Origin: Rikenellaceae bacterium
Lineage (GTDB): Bacteria; Bacteroidota; Bacteroidia; Bacteroidales; Rikenellaceae
NCBI GenBank assembly: GCA_017442365.1
Contig: JAFRZW010000016.1
Coordinates: 270,233-334,232 of the forward strand
Direction of reading: 5' to 3'
DNA: 64,000 bases
The position numbers were made by a program, and so were the translations under genes. The notes under the pieces are model-generated. The model searched no databases. It was given only the letters and a program-made list of their open reading frames with translations, and was not told the origin of the DNA. How positions within the stretch are numbered: the first letter of the stretch is position 1; each line of letters starts with the position of its first letter. This document shows positions 36,955 through 46,148 of this stretch, piece after piece.

Positions 36955-37908
36955 TTATTGTTTGCTCTGTTCGGCATAGTAAATTGCCTCCTCAATCTGA
37001 GGAACAAGGTTGCAATCCTTCAACATCACACGTTTCTCGCTATCGAGCAGATAGAGCGACGGAATAGCTTTCAGATCGTACAACTCTTCGTCGCGCAGAC
37101 GCAACTGCTTGTCGTAGCTGTTGATCCACGACGCGGGAATGTTGTGTCGATAGTTGAGCCAAGCGGTGATATCCTCGTCGGGATAGATCGCCAGCACCTT
37201 CATCACTCCGCGTTCGATCATCTCGCTCAACATCGGCGAGTCGCAGATCTGCTCACGAATCGCTTTGCAAGCGGGGCAGTCGGGATTGTTGATGAAGATG
37301 ATCAGATATTCGGCCTCGATCGAGTACATTCGCCCTGTGCTACCATCGTGCAACGTGTAACGAAAGTCGTTAGCTTTCTGTCCAATACGATTTTTCTGTG
37401 CCATATCGAGCTGCGACTGAGGACGAATCTTCTCAACGTCGTCAAGCATCGGCGACGCAATCATCGCCTCCAATGCTGGAATCAGCAGTTCGTCGTTGCG
37501 GAAAGGCGAGTTGGGATCGTAGAGATACTTGTCGGTGAGCGACACAAAGTAATCGAACATCGTCGAATCAACCTCGGCACTCTTCATCAGCGCACTGACC
37601 GACTGAGCCGCTACCGTCGGCTCGACATATCGCAGAATATTGAGATAGTTAGCGTAGGCCTGCTCGGTGATGTCGGGCTGATTGCAGTAGGTCGTGTCGC
37701 TGAAATCAAAACGATCCCAAAAATGTTCGGCCAAATATGTGGCACGATCTGCCGGGGGAACCATTTCGGGAATTGTTGTGCTGGGAAACGAGAGCTCGGT
37801 CGAAGTTGTTGCCGTCTGCTCCGTTGTTTCATTGTCGTTCGCACGACGTTGTCCGCACGAAATCAACATCAGTGCAGCTGCAATAATTGTTGCGTATCTG
37901 AAATTCAT
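36955..37908 (-). CDS. Thioredoxin-like lipoprotein (DUF5106-type)
   Basis: Protein of 317 residues with lipobox LISC and lipidated Cys18. The N-terminal half is the helical region seen in Bacteroidetes DUF5106 proteins. The C-terminal half is a thioredoxin fold with the active-site CPAC (Cys211, Cys214) and the cis-Pro segment AIPSLYLL. It is probably a periplasmic thiol oxidoreductase anchored to a membrane; its partner is unknown. It has a full promoter and is followed by folD. Confidence 0.88.
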   Translation of the reverse strand: MNFRYATIIAAALMLISCGQRRANDNETTEQTATTSTELSFPSTTIPEMVPPADRATYLAEHFWDRFDFSDTTYCNQPDITEQAYANYLNILRYVEPTVAAQSVSALMKSAEVDSTMFDYFVSLTDKYLYDPNSPFRNDELLIPALEAMIASPMLDDVEKIRPQSQLDMAQKNRIGQKANDFRYTLHDGSTGRMYSIEAEYLIIFINNPDCPACKAIREQICDSPMLSEMIERGVMKVLAIYPDEDITAWLNYRHNIPASWINSYDKQLRLRDEELYDLKAIPSLYLLDSEKRVMLKDCNLVPQIEEAIYYAEQSKQ

Positions 37909-37932
37909 ATACCTTCTTTATATATAATAGCA

Positions 37933-37963
37933 CAAAAGTACGACATTCGCGCGACAATTCAAA
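37933..37963 (-). promoter_or_regulatory. Promoter for the thioredoxin-like lipoprotein and folD
   Basis: On the minus strand: TTTG (37963-37960), a 19-base spacer and TACTTTTG (37940-37933), 24 bases before the ATG. Confidence 0.7.
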
Positions 37964-38035
37964 GGGTGCGCACCGCTATAAGAATTGCTTATTGCAATAT
38001 AAATTAATATGATTGCGAATTATTGCCCAAATCCA

Positions 38036-38065
38036 TTGCAGAATAGCGAAAAAAGTTTATTTTTG
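38036..38065 (+). promoter_or_regulatory. Promoter for the reverse rubrerythrin
   Basis: TTG at 38036-38038, a 19-base spacer and TATTTTTG at 38058-38065. It leaves a leader of about 44 bases before the ATG at 38114. Confidence 0.6.
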
Positions 38066-38113
38066 TGCTCAGAAAAAGCAAACAATTGTATAACACACAA
38101 AACTATTACTACT

Positions 38114-38662
38114 ATGAAGAAATGGAAATGTACCGTATGCGGTTATATTCACGAGGGTGATTCGGCTCCCGATAAGTGTCCTCTTTGCAAGGTTGGCGCA
38201 GATAAGTTTGTTGAGCTTGTTGAGCAGGAAGGCGATTTGCAGTTTGTCGATGAGCACGTGATTGGTGTAGCTAAGGGTGTTGATGAGGAGGTTCTGCAAG
38301 GTTTGAAGGATCACTTTATGGGTGAGTGTACTGAGGTTGGTATGTATCTCGCAATGAGCCGCCAGGCCGACCGCGAGGGCTATCCTGAGATTGCAGAGGC
38401 ATTCAAGCGTTACGCTTGGGAGGAGGCTGAGCACGCAGCTAAGTTCGCTGAGCTGTTGGGCGAGGTTGTTTGGGATACCAAGACCAATGTTTATAAGCGT
38501 ATGATGGCTGAGCAGGGTGCGTGCGAGGATAAGAAGCGCATTGCAACTCGCGCAAAGCAGCTCAATCTGGACGCAATCCACGACACAGTACACGAGATGT
38601 GTAAGGACGAGGCTCGCCACGGCAAGGGCTTTGAGGGTCTCTACAAACGCTACTTCAAATAG
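38114..38662 (+). CDS. Reverse rubrerythrin (rubredoxin domain at the N-terminus)
   Basis: Peroxide- and oxygen-detoxifying non-heme iron protein of 182 residues. The rubredoxin-like iron site comes first (Cys6, Cys9, Cys22, Cys25), followed by a ferritin-like four-helix domain at about 45-182. The di-iron carboxylates appear in [20 protein letters not shown] and [11 protein letters not shown]. This order is the reverse of classical rubrerythrin. A TTG-started reading from 38009 is rejected because it would contain the promoter. It marks an anaerobe with oxidative-stress defence. Confidence 0.93.
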   Translation: MKKWKCTVCGYIHEGDSAPDKCPLCKVGADKFVELVEQEGDLQFVDEHVIGVAKGVDEEVLQGLKDHFMGECTEVGMYLAMSRQADREGYPEIAEAFKRYAWEEAEHAAKFAELLGEVVWDTKTNVYKRMMAEQGACEDKKRIATRAKQLNLDAIHDTVHEMCKDEARHGKGFEGLYKRYFK

Positions 38663-38691
38663 TAGGGTAGTCTGATAAGCAACTAATTCTG

Positions 38692-38722
38692 CACCTCGTC
38701 CGAAAGGGCGAGGTGTTTTTTT
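38692..38722 (+). terminator. Rho-independent terminator after the reverse rubrerythrin
   Basis: A 10-base stem (38692-38701 with 38706-38715, one G-T pair), a GAAA loop and a T7 run. Confidence 0.9.
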
Positions 38723-38725
38723 GGT

Positions 38726-39841
38726 TTAGTGTGTTTCCTCCTTCTTGATTTTCGCTCCAAAGAGAAAGTGCGCTAATACGTCGCTTGTTCGCAGCACTTT
38801 GCTTACCAGCAAACACATCGCAATGACCATCAACGCCACACTAACTCCAAAGAACAGTTCGAAGACGATGTTTGGCGAGTTCCACGTATGTTGCGTGTTG
38901 AGAATAAACTCTTTAATAGGCGCGATGTTCGGCAGGAAGAAATAGTGTAGTACATATATGTCGAGCGTGTGGCGACCAATATACTGTAATGATGATCCAA
39001 TCTTCGTTGCTTGCGTGAATGATGTCTGATATTTACGGAAGAAAGAATAAACAATGATTAGTCCTAAATATCTAACCAGCAGTCTGCCAATGATATTAAT
39101 CAATAGCAATAGTCTATGGATTAACCCTATTGAATTATTAATGTGTTGAGAGTCAATCTGTAACCACCAAAAGAGTGAGACGAATAGAATTATAATACAA
39201 GCTGAAAAATATTTATTCTCAATAATTTGGTGGATTTTGTCCTGAAATTGCCGCGCTATCAGTCCAAGCACGAAGAATTGAAAATAATTAAATAGTAGCG
39301 GCAGACACAATAGGTTTGAATATGAGTTATTAAAACTTACTCCGAATACGCCACATAAGTAGGGTATCCCGCATAGTACAATCGCTATTACATATAGTAT
39401 AATATTTTTATACCAAACACCCCCCCCAGTGTATAATATGCTGATAATCAAGTTGTATGTGTAGTATATTACGAACATTCCTAGTAATACGATGGTGAAC
39501 CAATAGCCGTCTTTATCCCCATCAAATGCGAATGTTAGGAGGTCGTGATTTCTGATAATATACGAAAATAGTAAGCCAAATACTAACGTTGGAATGAGTT
39601 GAATTCTACACTTGTTCAGCAGTTTTGCTGTATAGCTGCTAAGATTCCATATTTCATTTGCTTTGTACGCAATAAAGCCACTAATGAAGAAGAAAAGTGG
39701 CATACGGAATGTGATAAATATTTTATTGAGTGGTGTTATATCTGGAATATATAGATGGCTAAATACTACTAATATCATAGTAAAGCCACGTAGTGCATCA
39801 ATATATTCAATACGTTTAGTTGATGTTGGGGTGGTAGTCAT
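38726..39841 (-). CDS. Acyltransferase-3-family membrane O-acyltransferase
   Basis: Inner-membrane protein of 371 residues with about ten predicted helices. It opens with RIEYIDALRGFTMILVVFSH and contains FRMPLFFFISGF, both typical of acyltransferase-3 proteins that add acetyl or similar groups to surface glycans or antibiotics. The ATG at 39841 is preferred over a TTG at 39850, which lies at the predicted transcript start. The gene is much richer in A and T than its neighbours (one 60-base line, 39181-39240, has 14 G/C) and contains a run of eight G on its coding strand. These facts suggest recent transfer and possible phase variation. Confidence 0.85.
   Translation of the reverse strand: MTTTPTSTKRIEYIDALRGFTMILVVFSHLYIPDITPLNKIFITFRMPLFFFISGFIAYKANEIWNLSSYTAKLLNKCRIQLIPTLVFGLLFSYIIRNHDLLTFAFDGDKDGYWFTIVLLGMFVIYYTYNLIISILYTGGGVWYKNIILYVIAIVLCGIPYLCGVFGVSFNNSYSNLLCLPLLFNYFQFFVLGLIARQFQDKIHQIIENKYFSACIIILFVSLFWWLQIDSQHINNSIGLIHRLLLLINIIGRLLVRYLGLIIVYSFFRKYQTSFTQATKIGSSLQYIGRHTLDIYVLHYFFLPNIAPIKEFILNTQHTWNSPNIVFELFFGVSVALMVIAMCLLVSKVLRTSDVLAHFLFGAKIKKEETH
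39420..39427. repeat. Homopolymer tract of eight C (G8 on the coding strand)
   Basis: Lies inside the acyltransferase-3 gene and encodes part of TGGGV. Tracts of this length can slip during replication and switch a gene on or off. Confidence 0.85.
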
Positions 39842-40178
39842 ATTCTTCAAAAAATTTTGGCAAATTTACGAATTTTGTCTATTTGATCAAAATTCCCATT
39901 TTCTTGAAATAGTGTGCGGGACTTGGTCCTCGCTCAATTATCTCAAATCTTAGCGCGAAATTATGTTAAATTACACGAGGGCAAATCTCAAATATGATGC
40001 GTCCCAAAATAGTGGGCGTTCCCATAGTGAATATAGAATGCACCCGCACGCCCGAAATGAACGCACCAGCATCGGTGCGAGTCTTTATTCATATCTTATC
40101 TCTCTAATCTTTTTCAGTACCCCCCGCAAGTATTAATTTAACATAATTTACATATTATTCCATATAATGTTCGAGGAG
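39842..40178. other. Non-coding gap between the acyltransferase and XRE regulator genes
   Basis: It holds the acyltransferase promoter (39861-39891) at one end. The centre (about 40005-40085) is more GC-rich and has a small hairpin, CGCACC (40062-40067) with GGTGCG (40074-40079), followed by a T-rich stretch. No convincing gene, RNA family or mobile-element end is recognisable. Confidence 0.5.
39861..39891 (-). promoter_or_regulatory. Promoter for the acyltransferase gene
   Basis: On the minus strand: TTTG (39891-39888), a 19-base spacer and TAAATTTG (39868-39861). The start would fall near 39855, giving a very short leader. Confidence 0.7.
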
Positions 40179-40637
40179 CTATTTGAGGTAGAAAGCCTCG
40201 AATGTCTTGTCTGTGTATAATACGATGACACGCTCGATAGCTCGATCGTCATTTGCGGTAGCTGCCAATGCAGCAAAATTTTCTGTTGGTCGATTAGTCG
40301 AATTTTTTACGCTGGCAATATTGGTCGGGACAACGTTCTTGGTTGTTTCAATTTTCTGAGCCGCCGCGACATTTTGTTTTGTAGGGATAGACCTATCGTT
40401 GTCTAACTTACGATCAAGTTCTTCATTTGTGCGATACATTTGCTCCGCATCGAGCAGCAGCCAATCGGGGTTCAATGTTGGAAATCTTCTGAGAATTTTC
40501 ACCAAGAAATCGAAGCTCGGTTTGTTACGTCCAGATAGAATATGCGAAATACTCGAAGGTTGAATTTCGAGAATCTCAGCCAAACGGCTTGACGAAAGTT
40601 TTTCACTTTTCATCAATTTTAGTAGTTTTTCGCGCAT
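40179..40637 (-). CDS. XRE-type helix-turn-helix regulator
   Basis: DNA-binding protein of 152 residues. The N-terminal domain has a classic helix-turn-helix at about 16-40 (SSRLAEILEIQPSSISHIL). It is followed by SGRNKPSFDFLVKILRRFPTLNPDWLL, a pattern common in Bacteroidetes phage- and plasmid-type repressors. The middle is low-complexity (Asn/Thr/Ala/Lys-rich), and a short conserved end (VIVLYTDKTFEAFYLK) may mediate pairing. The ATG at 40637 is used rather than a GTG two codons upstream. The inverted repeat over its promoter suggests self-regulation. Confidence 0.85.
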   Translation of the reverse strand: MREKLLKLMKSEKLSSSRLAEILEIQPSSISHILSGRNKPSFDFLVKILRRFPTLNPDWLLLDAEQMYRTNEELDRKLDNDRSIPTKQNVAAAQKIETTKNVVPTNIASVKNSTNRPTENFAALAATANDDRAIERVIVLYTDKTFEAFYLK

Positions 40638-40648
40638 AATCACAATTT

Positions 40649-40679
40649 TTTACAAATATAAATACTTTTTCTTTGTAAA
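40649..40679. promoter_or_regulatory. Inverted repeat TTTACAAA / TTTGTAAA over the XRE gene promoter
   Basis: The 8-base arms are at 40649-40656 and 40672-40679. They bracket the -7 element (40653-40660). This is a likely operator for the adjacent regulator; the same words recur further upstream. Confidence 0.5.
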
Positions 40680-40684
40680 GCAAG
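40653..40684 (-). promoter_or_regulatory. Promoter for the XRE regulator gene
   Basis: TATATTTG on the minus strand (40660-40653), with CTTG one mismatch from TTTG at 40684-40681 after 20 bases. Confidence 0.5.
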
Positions 40685-41210
40685 CCTATTGTTAAATTTG
40701 TAAAAATGTTAATTGTTGATAATCTCTTTACAATTGTAATTGAGTATAATTATTTGCAAAACAATCCGACTCTTGATCTAATCTAAAATTTGATATAAAA
40801 CTGCTAAAATCTTGACTTATAAATATATTAGGTTGATTATTTGCGTCATAGTATCGTATTAGCTATATAGCCCTTAAAACCCCTTGCCGTTGCAATATTT
40901 AACTTTATATAAAGATTGTAAATTACTGATTATTAACGCTAATTCATTGCGCAATTTCAATAATTTACCCTCCTATTTGTTGGTCGATATGGTTGTTTTA
41001 CTGTGTATGGGTATTGAACTATAAAATATTACAAAAGTGAATTATTGACAATATTTATACGTTACAGAAGTAATATAAACAAGTGGATTTATTGGTTACA
41101 TTTGTAATGATTATCGCTACTCTACCCTATTCCGTGTAAATTAATTGCCGATGTAGATATCTGTATGTTGATAAAATTGTTGAATGCAGTATTATGTTAA
41201 GTAATATAAA
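40685..41210. other. AT-rich non-coding region with repeated TTACA..TGTAA dyads
   Basis: No open reading frame of note. One line (40681-40740) has 13 G/C in 60 bases. Dyads or near-dyads: TTACAATTGTAA (40728-40739, perfect), TTACAAAAGTGA (41029-41040), TTACAGAAGTAA (41062-41073) and TTACATTTGTAA (41096-41107). Single words TTTGTAAA (40697-40704) and TTGTAAATTAC (40917-40926 area) also occur. The last three dyads are spaced 33 and 34 bases apart, about three helical turns. Confidence 0.6.
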
Positions 41211-41240
41211 AAGCAGGTAGTAAATAATTACTATCTGCTT
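41211..41240 (-). terminator. Terminator after the HIT gene
   Basis: Stem AAGCAGGTAGTAA (41211-41223) with TTACTATCTGCTT (41228-41240), one G-T pair and a 4-base loop. The minus-strand transcript continues into a U-rich stretch. Confidence 0.85.
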
Positions 41241-41273
41241 AATAATCAGTGCTTTATCGCGATATGCAGATTG

Positions 41274-41660
41274 CTATTCGCTGAGCATCTTTGCAATCTG
41301 TGTAAACTCTTCTGGCGTCAAATTTAGCTTTTCTTTGCGAAAATCGACATCAGTTTCGGTGTTCATAGGGATTAAATGGATATGTGCGTGGGGAACTTCG
41401 AGTCCGAGAACCACCATTGCTACCTTTTTGCACTCTATTTTACATTTGATTTTCTCTGCTACCCTCTTTGCGAACAGGGTCATATTTTGCAGAGTTTCGT
41501 CGTCGAGGTCAAACAAGTAGTCTACCTCTTTCTTAGGTACAACCAAGGTGTGCCCTTTCATCAGTGGATTGATGTCGAGAAATGCGTAGAAATTTTCGTC
41601 CTCTGCCACCTTGTAGCTGGGGATTTCGCCGTTGATTATGCGAGTAAAAATCGTTGCCAT
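41274..41660 (-). CDS. HIT-family nucleotide hydrolase/transferase
   Basis: Protein of 128 residues with the histidine triad HAHIHL (His91, His93, His95). It has the family opening TIFTRIINGEIPSYKV. HINT-type members hydrolyse nucleotide phosphoramidates such as AMP-lysine. It is the last gene of the bcp-recA-relA/spoT-small protein-HIT run and is followed by a strong hairpin. Confidence 0.93.
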   Translation of the reverse strand: MATIFTRIINGEIPSYKVAEDENFYAFLDINPLMKGHTLVVPKKEVDYLFDLDDETLQNMTLFAKRVAEKIKCKIECKKVAMVVLGLEVPHAHIHLIPMNTETDVDFRKEKLNLTPEEFTQIAKMLSE

Positions 41661-41679
41661 TAGTTATATGTTTATTGTT

Positions 41680-42168
41680 CTATTCGTCGAATTTTGGTTT
41701 GAGGATTTCTGAATAAATAACAGCTTTCCTCAGGTCGAAATTATTGATCATTTCGTTTGTATTCGCTTCGCTACTCCTTATCGGTGTTGTGTCCTCTGCA
41801 CACTTGGTTTGAGGTTTAGCCTTTGGCTTTGCCTTTTTAGCGGCTTTTGTAGGTTCGTGTGTAGTCGAGGTTTGCGTAGCGAATTGTGGAGTTTGGATCT
41901 GCTTGGTTTGCATTGTGAGCTGTTGGCTCTGCTCTAATCTGCGCTCGCGTTCGGCGATGATTTGCGCTAAAATAGTTCCGGCGAGAGTATCCTCGTCATC
42001 GATCGGGCGTGCGGGAATAGCCTCTTCGCCATCGAATTGATGTTGTGCGTCAAAGCTTTGCGTCGTGTCGTCAATCTCATTTCCGCTACGTTCGGCTATG
42101 CGGTTGATGATGCGACCAATGATGATGATTGCGCCAGCAGCGATGGCGAAAATTACCGAAGGATCCAT
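41680..42168 (-). CDS. Small membrane-anchored protein, function unknown
   Basis: Protein of 162 residues. One N-terminal membrane helix (about 4-22, VIFAIAAGAIIIIGRII) is followed by a charged, Gln/Thr/Lys-rich stretch with no folded domain visible. A short C-terminal motif (FDLRKAVIYSEILKPKF) looks conserved in Bacteroidales proteins of this type and may bind a partner. It lies 7 bases after relA/spoT and 19 bases before HIT. No function can be assigned. Confidence 0.75.
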   Translation of the reverse strand: MDPSVIFAIAAGAIIIIGRIINRIAERSGNEIDDTTQSFDAQHQFDGEEAIPARPIDDEDTLAGTILAQIIAERERRLEQSQQLTMQTKQIQTPQFATQTSTTHEPTKAAKKAKPKAKPQTKCAEDTTPIRSSEANTNEMINNFDLRKAVIYSEILKPKFDE

Positions 42169-42175
42169 ACTCTTG

Positions 42176-44413
42176 TTAATTTAGATTTCGCTTTACAACT
42201 TCAATGCCTTTGATCATTCGAATCTTATTCATAAGGCTGTTAAGGTCTTGTATATCACGTACATATAGACTGATGTCGCCTTCGAATATTCCATCGTGGC
42301 TCTGAATGTGGATTTCGCGAATATTGATATTGAACTCATCTTTGATCAATTGAGCCAGCTCTAAAATGATGCCGATGCGGTCGATACCACGTAGCGCGAT
42401 CGATGAGAGGTACGAAACAGCTTTGTGCTGCGACCACTTAATCTCCTCTTTTACAATGTTTTTGCCGTACTGAGCACCCAACCTTGTTAGCTCATCGCAG
42501 TTGCTCTTATGTACAAAAATACGCCCTGTTTCGGGGTCGCGGTAGCCTACCACTTGGTCGCCCGGAATGGGTTTGCAGCACTCTGCAATAACGAATTGAG
42601 GCTCGACGCTGGTCTCTGCTCCGACGACCAACTTTTTGCCATTGGGGTTCTGCTCGTCGCCATTTTCGATATTATCATCGTCGTTTTCGTCCTCTTCGTT
42701 GAGAAATAATGACCAGAATTTCAGAACTTTGCGAGCTGAATTTTGTCGCAGAATCTTTTCGAGATTGTCGAGGTTGAGAATCCCGGCGCCGAGTTTGCTG
42801 TAAAATTCGTCCTTATTCGTGCAGTCGTATGCGGGCAAAACCTTGACAAACACGCGTCTGCTCGGTGTAATACCCATCTCTTTCAGTCGCTCATCGAAGG
42901 CCTGCATACCGCGTGCAATATTGTTCTGGCGATCCTTTTTGAGGTAGTTTTTGATCGACTGCTTTGCTTTTGTCGTTGTAACGTGGTCGAGCCATTCGGG
43001 CTTTGGATGGACGCTGTCCGAGGTGATAATCTCAATCTGATCACCGCTGTTGATTTCGGTGAAAATTGGCTTGATCACGTGGTTGATCTTTGCGCCGATT
43101 GCCTTGTGTCCGATCTTCGAGTGAATGTCGTATGCGAAGTCGAGGGCGGTAGCTCCTACGGGCATAGTGCGGGCCTCACCTTTGGGTGTAAATGCAACAA
43201 TTTCAGATGTATATAGCGATAACTTAAAGTTGTCCAAGAAGTCCACGGCGCTCTCTGTCGGAGAGTTCAGAGCCTCGCGGATTTTCTTCAACCACTTGTC
43301 AAACTCGTCCTCGTTTTGCGAAATTGTTGCGTGTTTGTACTTCCAATGGGCAGCAAAACCGCGCTCGGCAATATCCTCCATTCGTTGGGTTCGAATCTGT
43401 ACCTCCACCCACTCGCCATCGGGGCCCATTACGGTCGAATGTAGAGCCTCATAGCCATTGGCTTTGGGCATACTGATCCAATCGCGTAGGCGCTCGGGCT
43501 TGGGAGTGTAAATGTCTGTAATCGAAGAGTATATCTGCCAACATTGCGTCTTCTCCGAAGGGAATGGCAGGGGTTTGAATACAACTCGAATCGCGAATAG
43601 GTCATAAACCTCTTCGAATGGAATCTGCTTGCGCTGCATTTTTGACCATATCGAATAGGTGCTCTTGATGCGTCCCGATATCTCGAAATCGATGCCGTTT
43701 CGCTTCAAAGTCTCGATGATCGGGGCATTGAAGCGGGTGATGTATTCGTTTAGTTGATCCTTTGTTCGGCTCAGTTTATCAGATATTTCGCGGTATTGAT
43801 CCGGGAAACGATACATCATACACAGATCCTCCAACTCGGTCTTGATCGAGTAGAGTCCCAATCGGTGCGCCAATGGTGCAAACAGATAGATTGTTTCGCT
43901 CGTGATTTTGATCTGCTTGTTAATGGGCATTGCGCCTAATGTGCGCATATTGTGCAGACGGTCGGCGATCTTGATCAGAATCACACGCACGTCGTCCGAC
44001 AATGTGAGCAAAACTTTGCGGAAATTCTCCGCCTGCTCCGAGGTTTCGGTGTTGAATACTCCCGACATTTTGGTCAGTCCATCGACCATTGTGGCGATCT
44101 TCTGACCGAACATATTGGTAATATCCTCGACCGTATATTCGGTATCCTCAACCACATCGTGCAGCAACGCGGCTACTACCGACTTGACTCCCAATCCGAT
44201 CTCATCAACGGCGATTTTGGCGACCGCTATCGGGTGCAATAGATATGGCTCGCCCGAACGACGACGCACACCTTTATGGGCCTCCTTTGCAAGGAAGAAG
44301 GCCTTTTTGATAAAGTCGCGGTCGGTCTCTTTGCGATATATTTTCTCGCACGAGGCCATCAGGTCCTCATATTTTTCCTGAATCAGCAGTTCGTCTTCCG
44401 GTGTGTAATTCAT
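42176..44413 (-). CDS. RelA/SpoT bifunctional (p)ppGpp synthetase/hydrolase
   Basis: Stringent-response enzyme of 745 residues. The hydrolase HD domain shows HDVVED (85-90). The synthetase domain has RIKSTYSIWSKM and YEALHSTVMGP, then EVQIRTQRMEDIAERG. A TGS domain (about 410-465, including VAFTPKGEARTMPVGATALD) and a C-terminal ACT domain (about 665-745) follow. With an intact HD motif it should both make and degrade (p)ppGpp. It is 28 bases downstream of recA in the same direction. Confidence 0.95.
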   Translation of the reverse strand: MNYTPEDELLIQEKYEDLMASCEKIYRKETDRDFIKKAFFLAKEAHKGVRRRSGEPYLLHPIAVAKIAVDEIGLGVKSVVAALLHDVVEDTEYTVEDITNMFGQKIATMVDGLTKMSGVFNTETSEQAENFRKVLLTLSDDVRVILIKIADRLHNMRTLGAMPINKQIKITSETIYLFAPLAHRLGLYSIKTELEDLCMMYRFPDQYREISDKLSRTKDQLNEYITRFNAPIIETLKRNGIDFEISGRIKSTYSIWSKMQRKQIPFEEVYDLFAIRVVFKPLPFPSEKTQCWQIYSSITDIYTPKPERLRDWISMPKANGYEALHSTVMGPDGEWVEVQIRTQRMEDIAERGFAAHWKYKHATISQNEDEFDKWLKKIREALNSPTESAVDFLDNFKLSLYTSEIVAFTPKGEARTMPVGATALDFAYDIHSKIGHKAIGAKINHVIKPIFTEINSGDQIEIITSDSVHPKPEWLDHVTTTKAKQSIKNYLKKDRQNNIARGMQAFDERLKEMGITPSRRVFVKVLPAYDCTNKDEFYSKLGAGILNLDNLEKILRQNSARKVLKFWSLFLNEEDENDDDNIENGDEQNPNGKKLVVGAETSVEPQFVIAECCKPIPGDQVVGYRDPETGRIFVHKSNCDELTRLGAQYGKNIVKEEIKWSQHKAVSYLSSIALRGIDRIGIILELAQLIKDEFNINIREIHIQSHDGIFEGDISLYVRDIQDLNSLMNKIRMIKGIEVVKRNLN

Positions 44414-44441
44414 AGGACGACGTGGTTGTTAAGTTGTTGTA

Positions 44442-45482
<1,041 letters not shown>

Positions 45483-45505
45483 AGTTTTATCGTTTTTTTA
45501 ATTAT

Positions 45506-45973
45506 TTATTTCGAGTTGTGCCAATCGAGGATTTGCTGATAGTGGTTCTTAGTATCGACCTTCTCGAAAATGTGCTCGATTCTACCCTGCTCATCAACGA
45601 TAAATGTCGTGCGCTGAATGCCCATATACGAGCGTCCATACATCTTCTTTTCGACCCACACGCCAAATGCCTCGGCCATCGTCTTTTCCGTATCGCTCAA
45701 CAGCGTAAAGTTCAGCTCGTGCTTGGCACAGAAATTCTGGTGCGAGCGCTGGCTGTCGGGGCTGATTCCATAGATTTCATAGCCCGCCTCGGCCAATGCT
45801 GCCTTGCCGTCGCGCATACTTTTGGCTTCGAGTGTGCAACCCGAGGTGTTGTCCTTTGGGTAGAAATAGAGAATCGCACGTCGGCCTTGCAGTGAGTCGA
45901 GTGTAACGATATCGCCATTCTGTGTAAATACCTCGAATGTAGGCGCTTTGTCGCCAATTTTGAGCTTTCCCAT
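45506..45973 (-). CDS. bcp: Thiol peroxidase of the Bcp/PrxQ family
   Basis: Peroxiredoxin of 155 residues that reduces hydroperoxides. The peroxidatic site is DNTSGCTLEA with Cys46; no Cys follows at the usual +5 position, so it is likely a 1-Cys or atypical type. The FYPKDNTSGCT pattern and the C-terminal GRIEHIFEKV are typical. First gene of the run to recA, relA/spoT and HIT, with a possible promoter upstream. Confidence 0.93.
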   Translation of the reverse strand: MGKLKIGDKAPTFEVFTQNGDIVTLDSLQGRRAILYFYPKDNTSGCTLEAKSMRDGKAALAEAGYEIYGISPDSQRSHQNFCAKHELNFTLLSDTEKTMAEAFGVWVEKKMYGRSYMGIQRTTFIVDEQGRIEHIFEKVDTKNHYQQILDWHNSK

Positions 45974-46005
45974 AGCTGTTTTGTGTCTAACGAAATTTTA
46001 ACAAG

Positions 46006-46036
46006 TAAAAGTACAAAAATTTATTGTGAAAACAAA
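46006..46036 (-). promoter_or_regulatory. Possible promoter for bcp and the genes after it
   Basis: On the minus strand: TTTG (46036-46033), a 19-base spacer and TACTTTTA (46013-46006), one mismatch in the -7 element, 32 bases before the ATG. Confidence 0.45.
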
Positions 46037-46093
46037 TATTCGCACCCCATTTTTTCAAAAAACGCATCTGATTTTCGCGCTCTATGCGAAAAA

Positions 46094-46123
46094 ATGACCG
46101 CAACCCCGAACGGTTGCGGTCAT
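46094..46123 (-). terminator. Terminator after dnaA
   Basis: A 12-base perfect stem (46094-46105 with 46112-46123) and a 6-base loop. The minus-strand transcript then meets a run of U residues. Confidence 0.85.
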
Positions 46124-46148
46124 CGTATGGTTGGAGATTCTATTCGTT

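Noticed and set aside
36949..38007. 352-codon open frame on the plus strand
   Set aside because: Antisense to the thioredoxin-like lipoprotein gene, which has a lipobox, a CPAC site and a good promoter.
38009..38113. N-terminal extension of the reverse rubrerythrin from a TTG
   Set aside because: It would contain the promoter, and the rubredoxin domain starts normally at the ATG at 38114.
39420..39427. The C8 tract as a sequencing error that breaks the gene
   Set aside because: The frame is intact across the tract with eight bases, so an error is not needed to explain the sequence.
40021..40085. Possible small RNA in the GC-richer part of the acyltransferase/XRE gap
   Set aside because: One small hairpin is present, but no promoter element and no known RNA family could be recognised.
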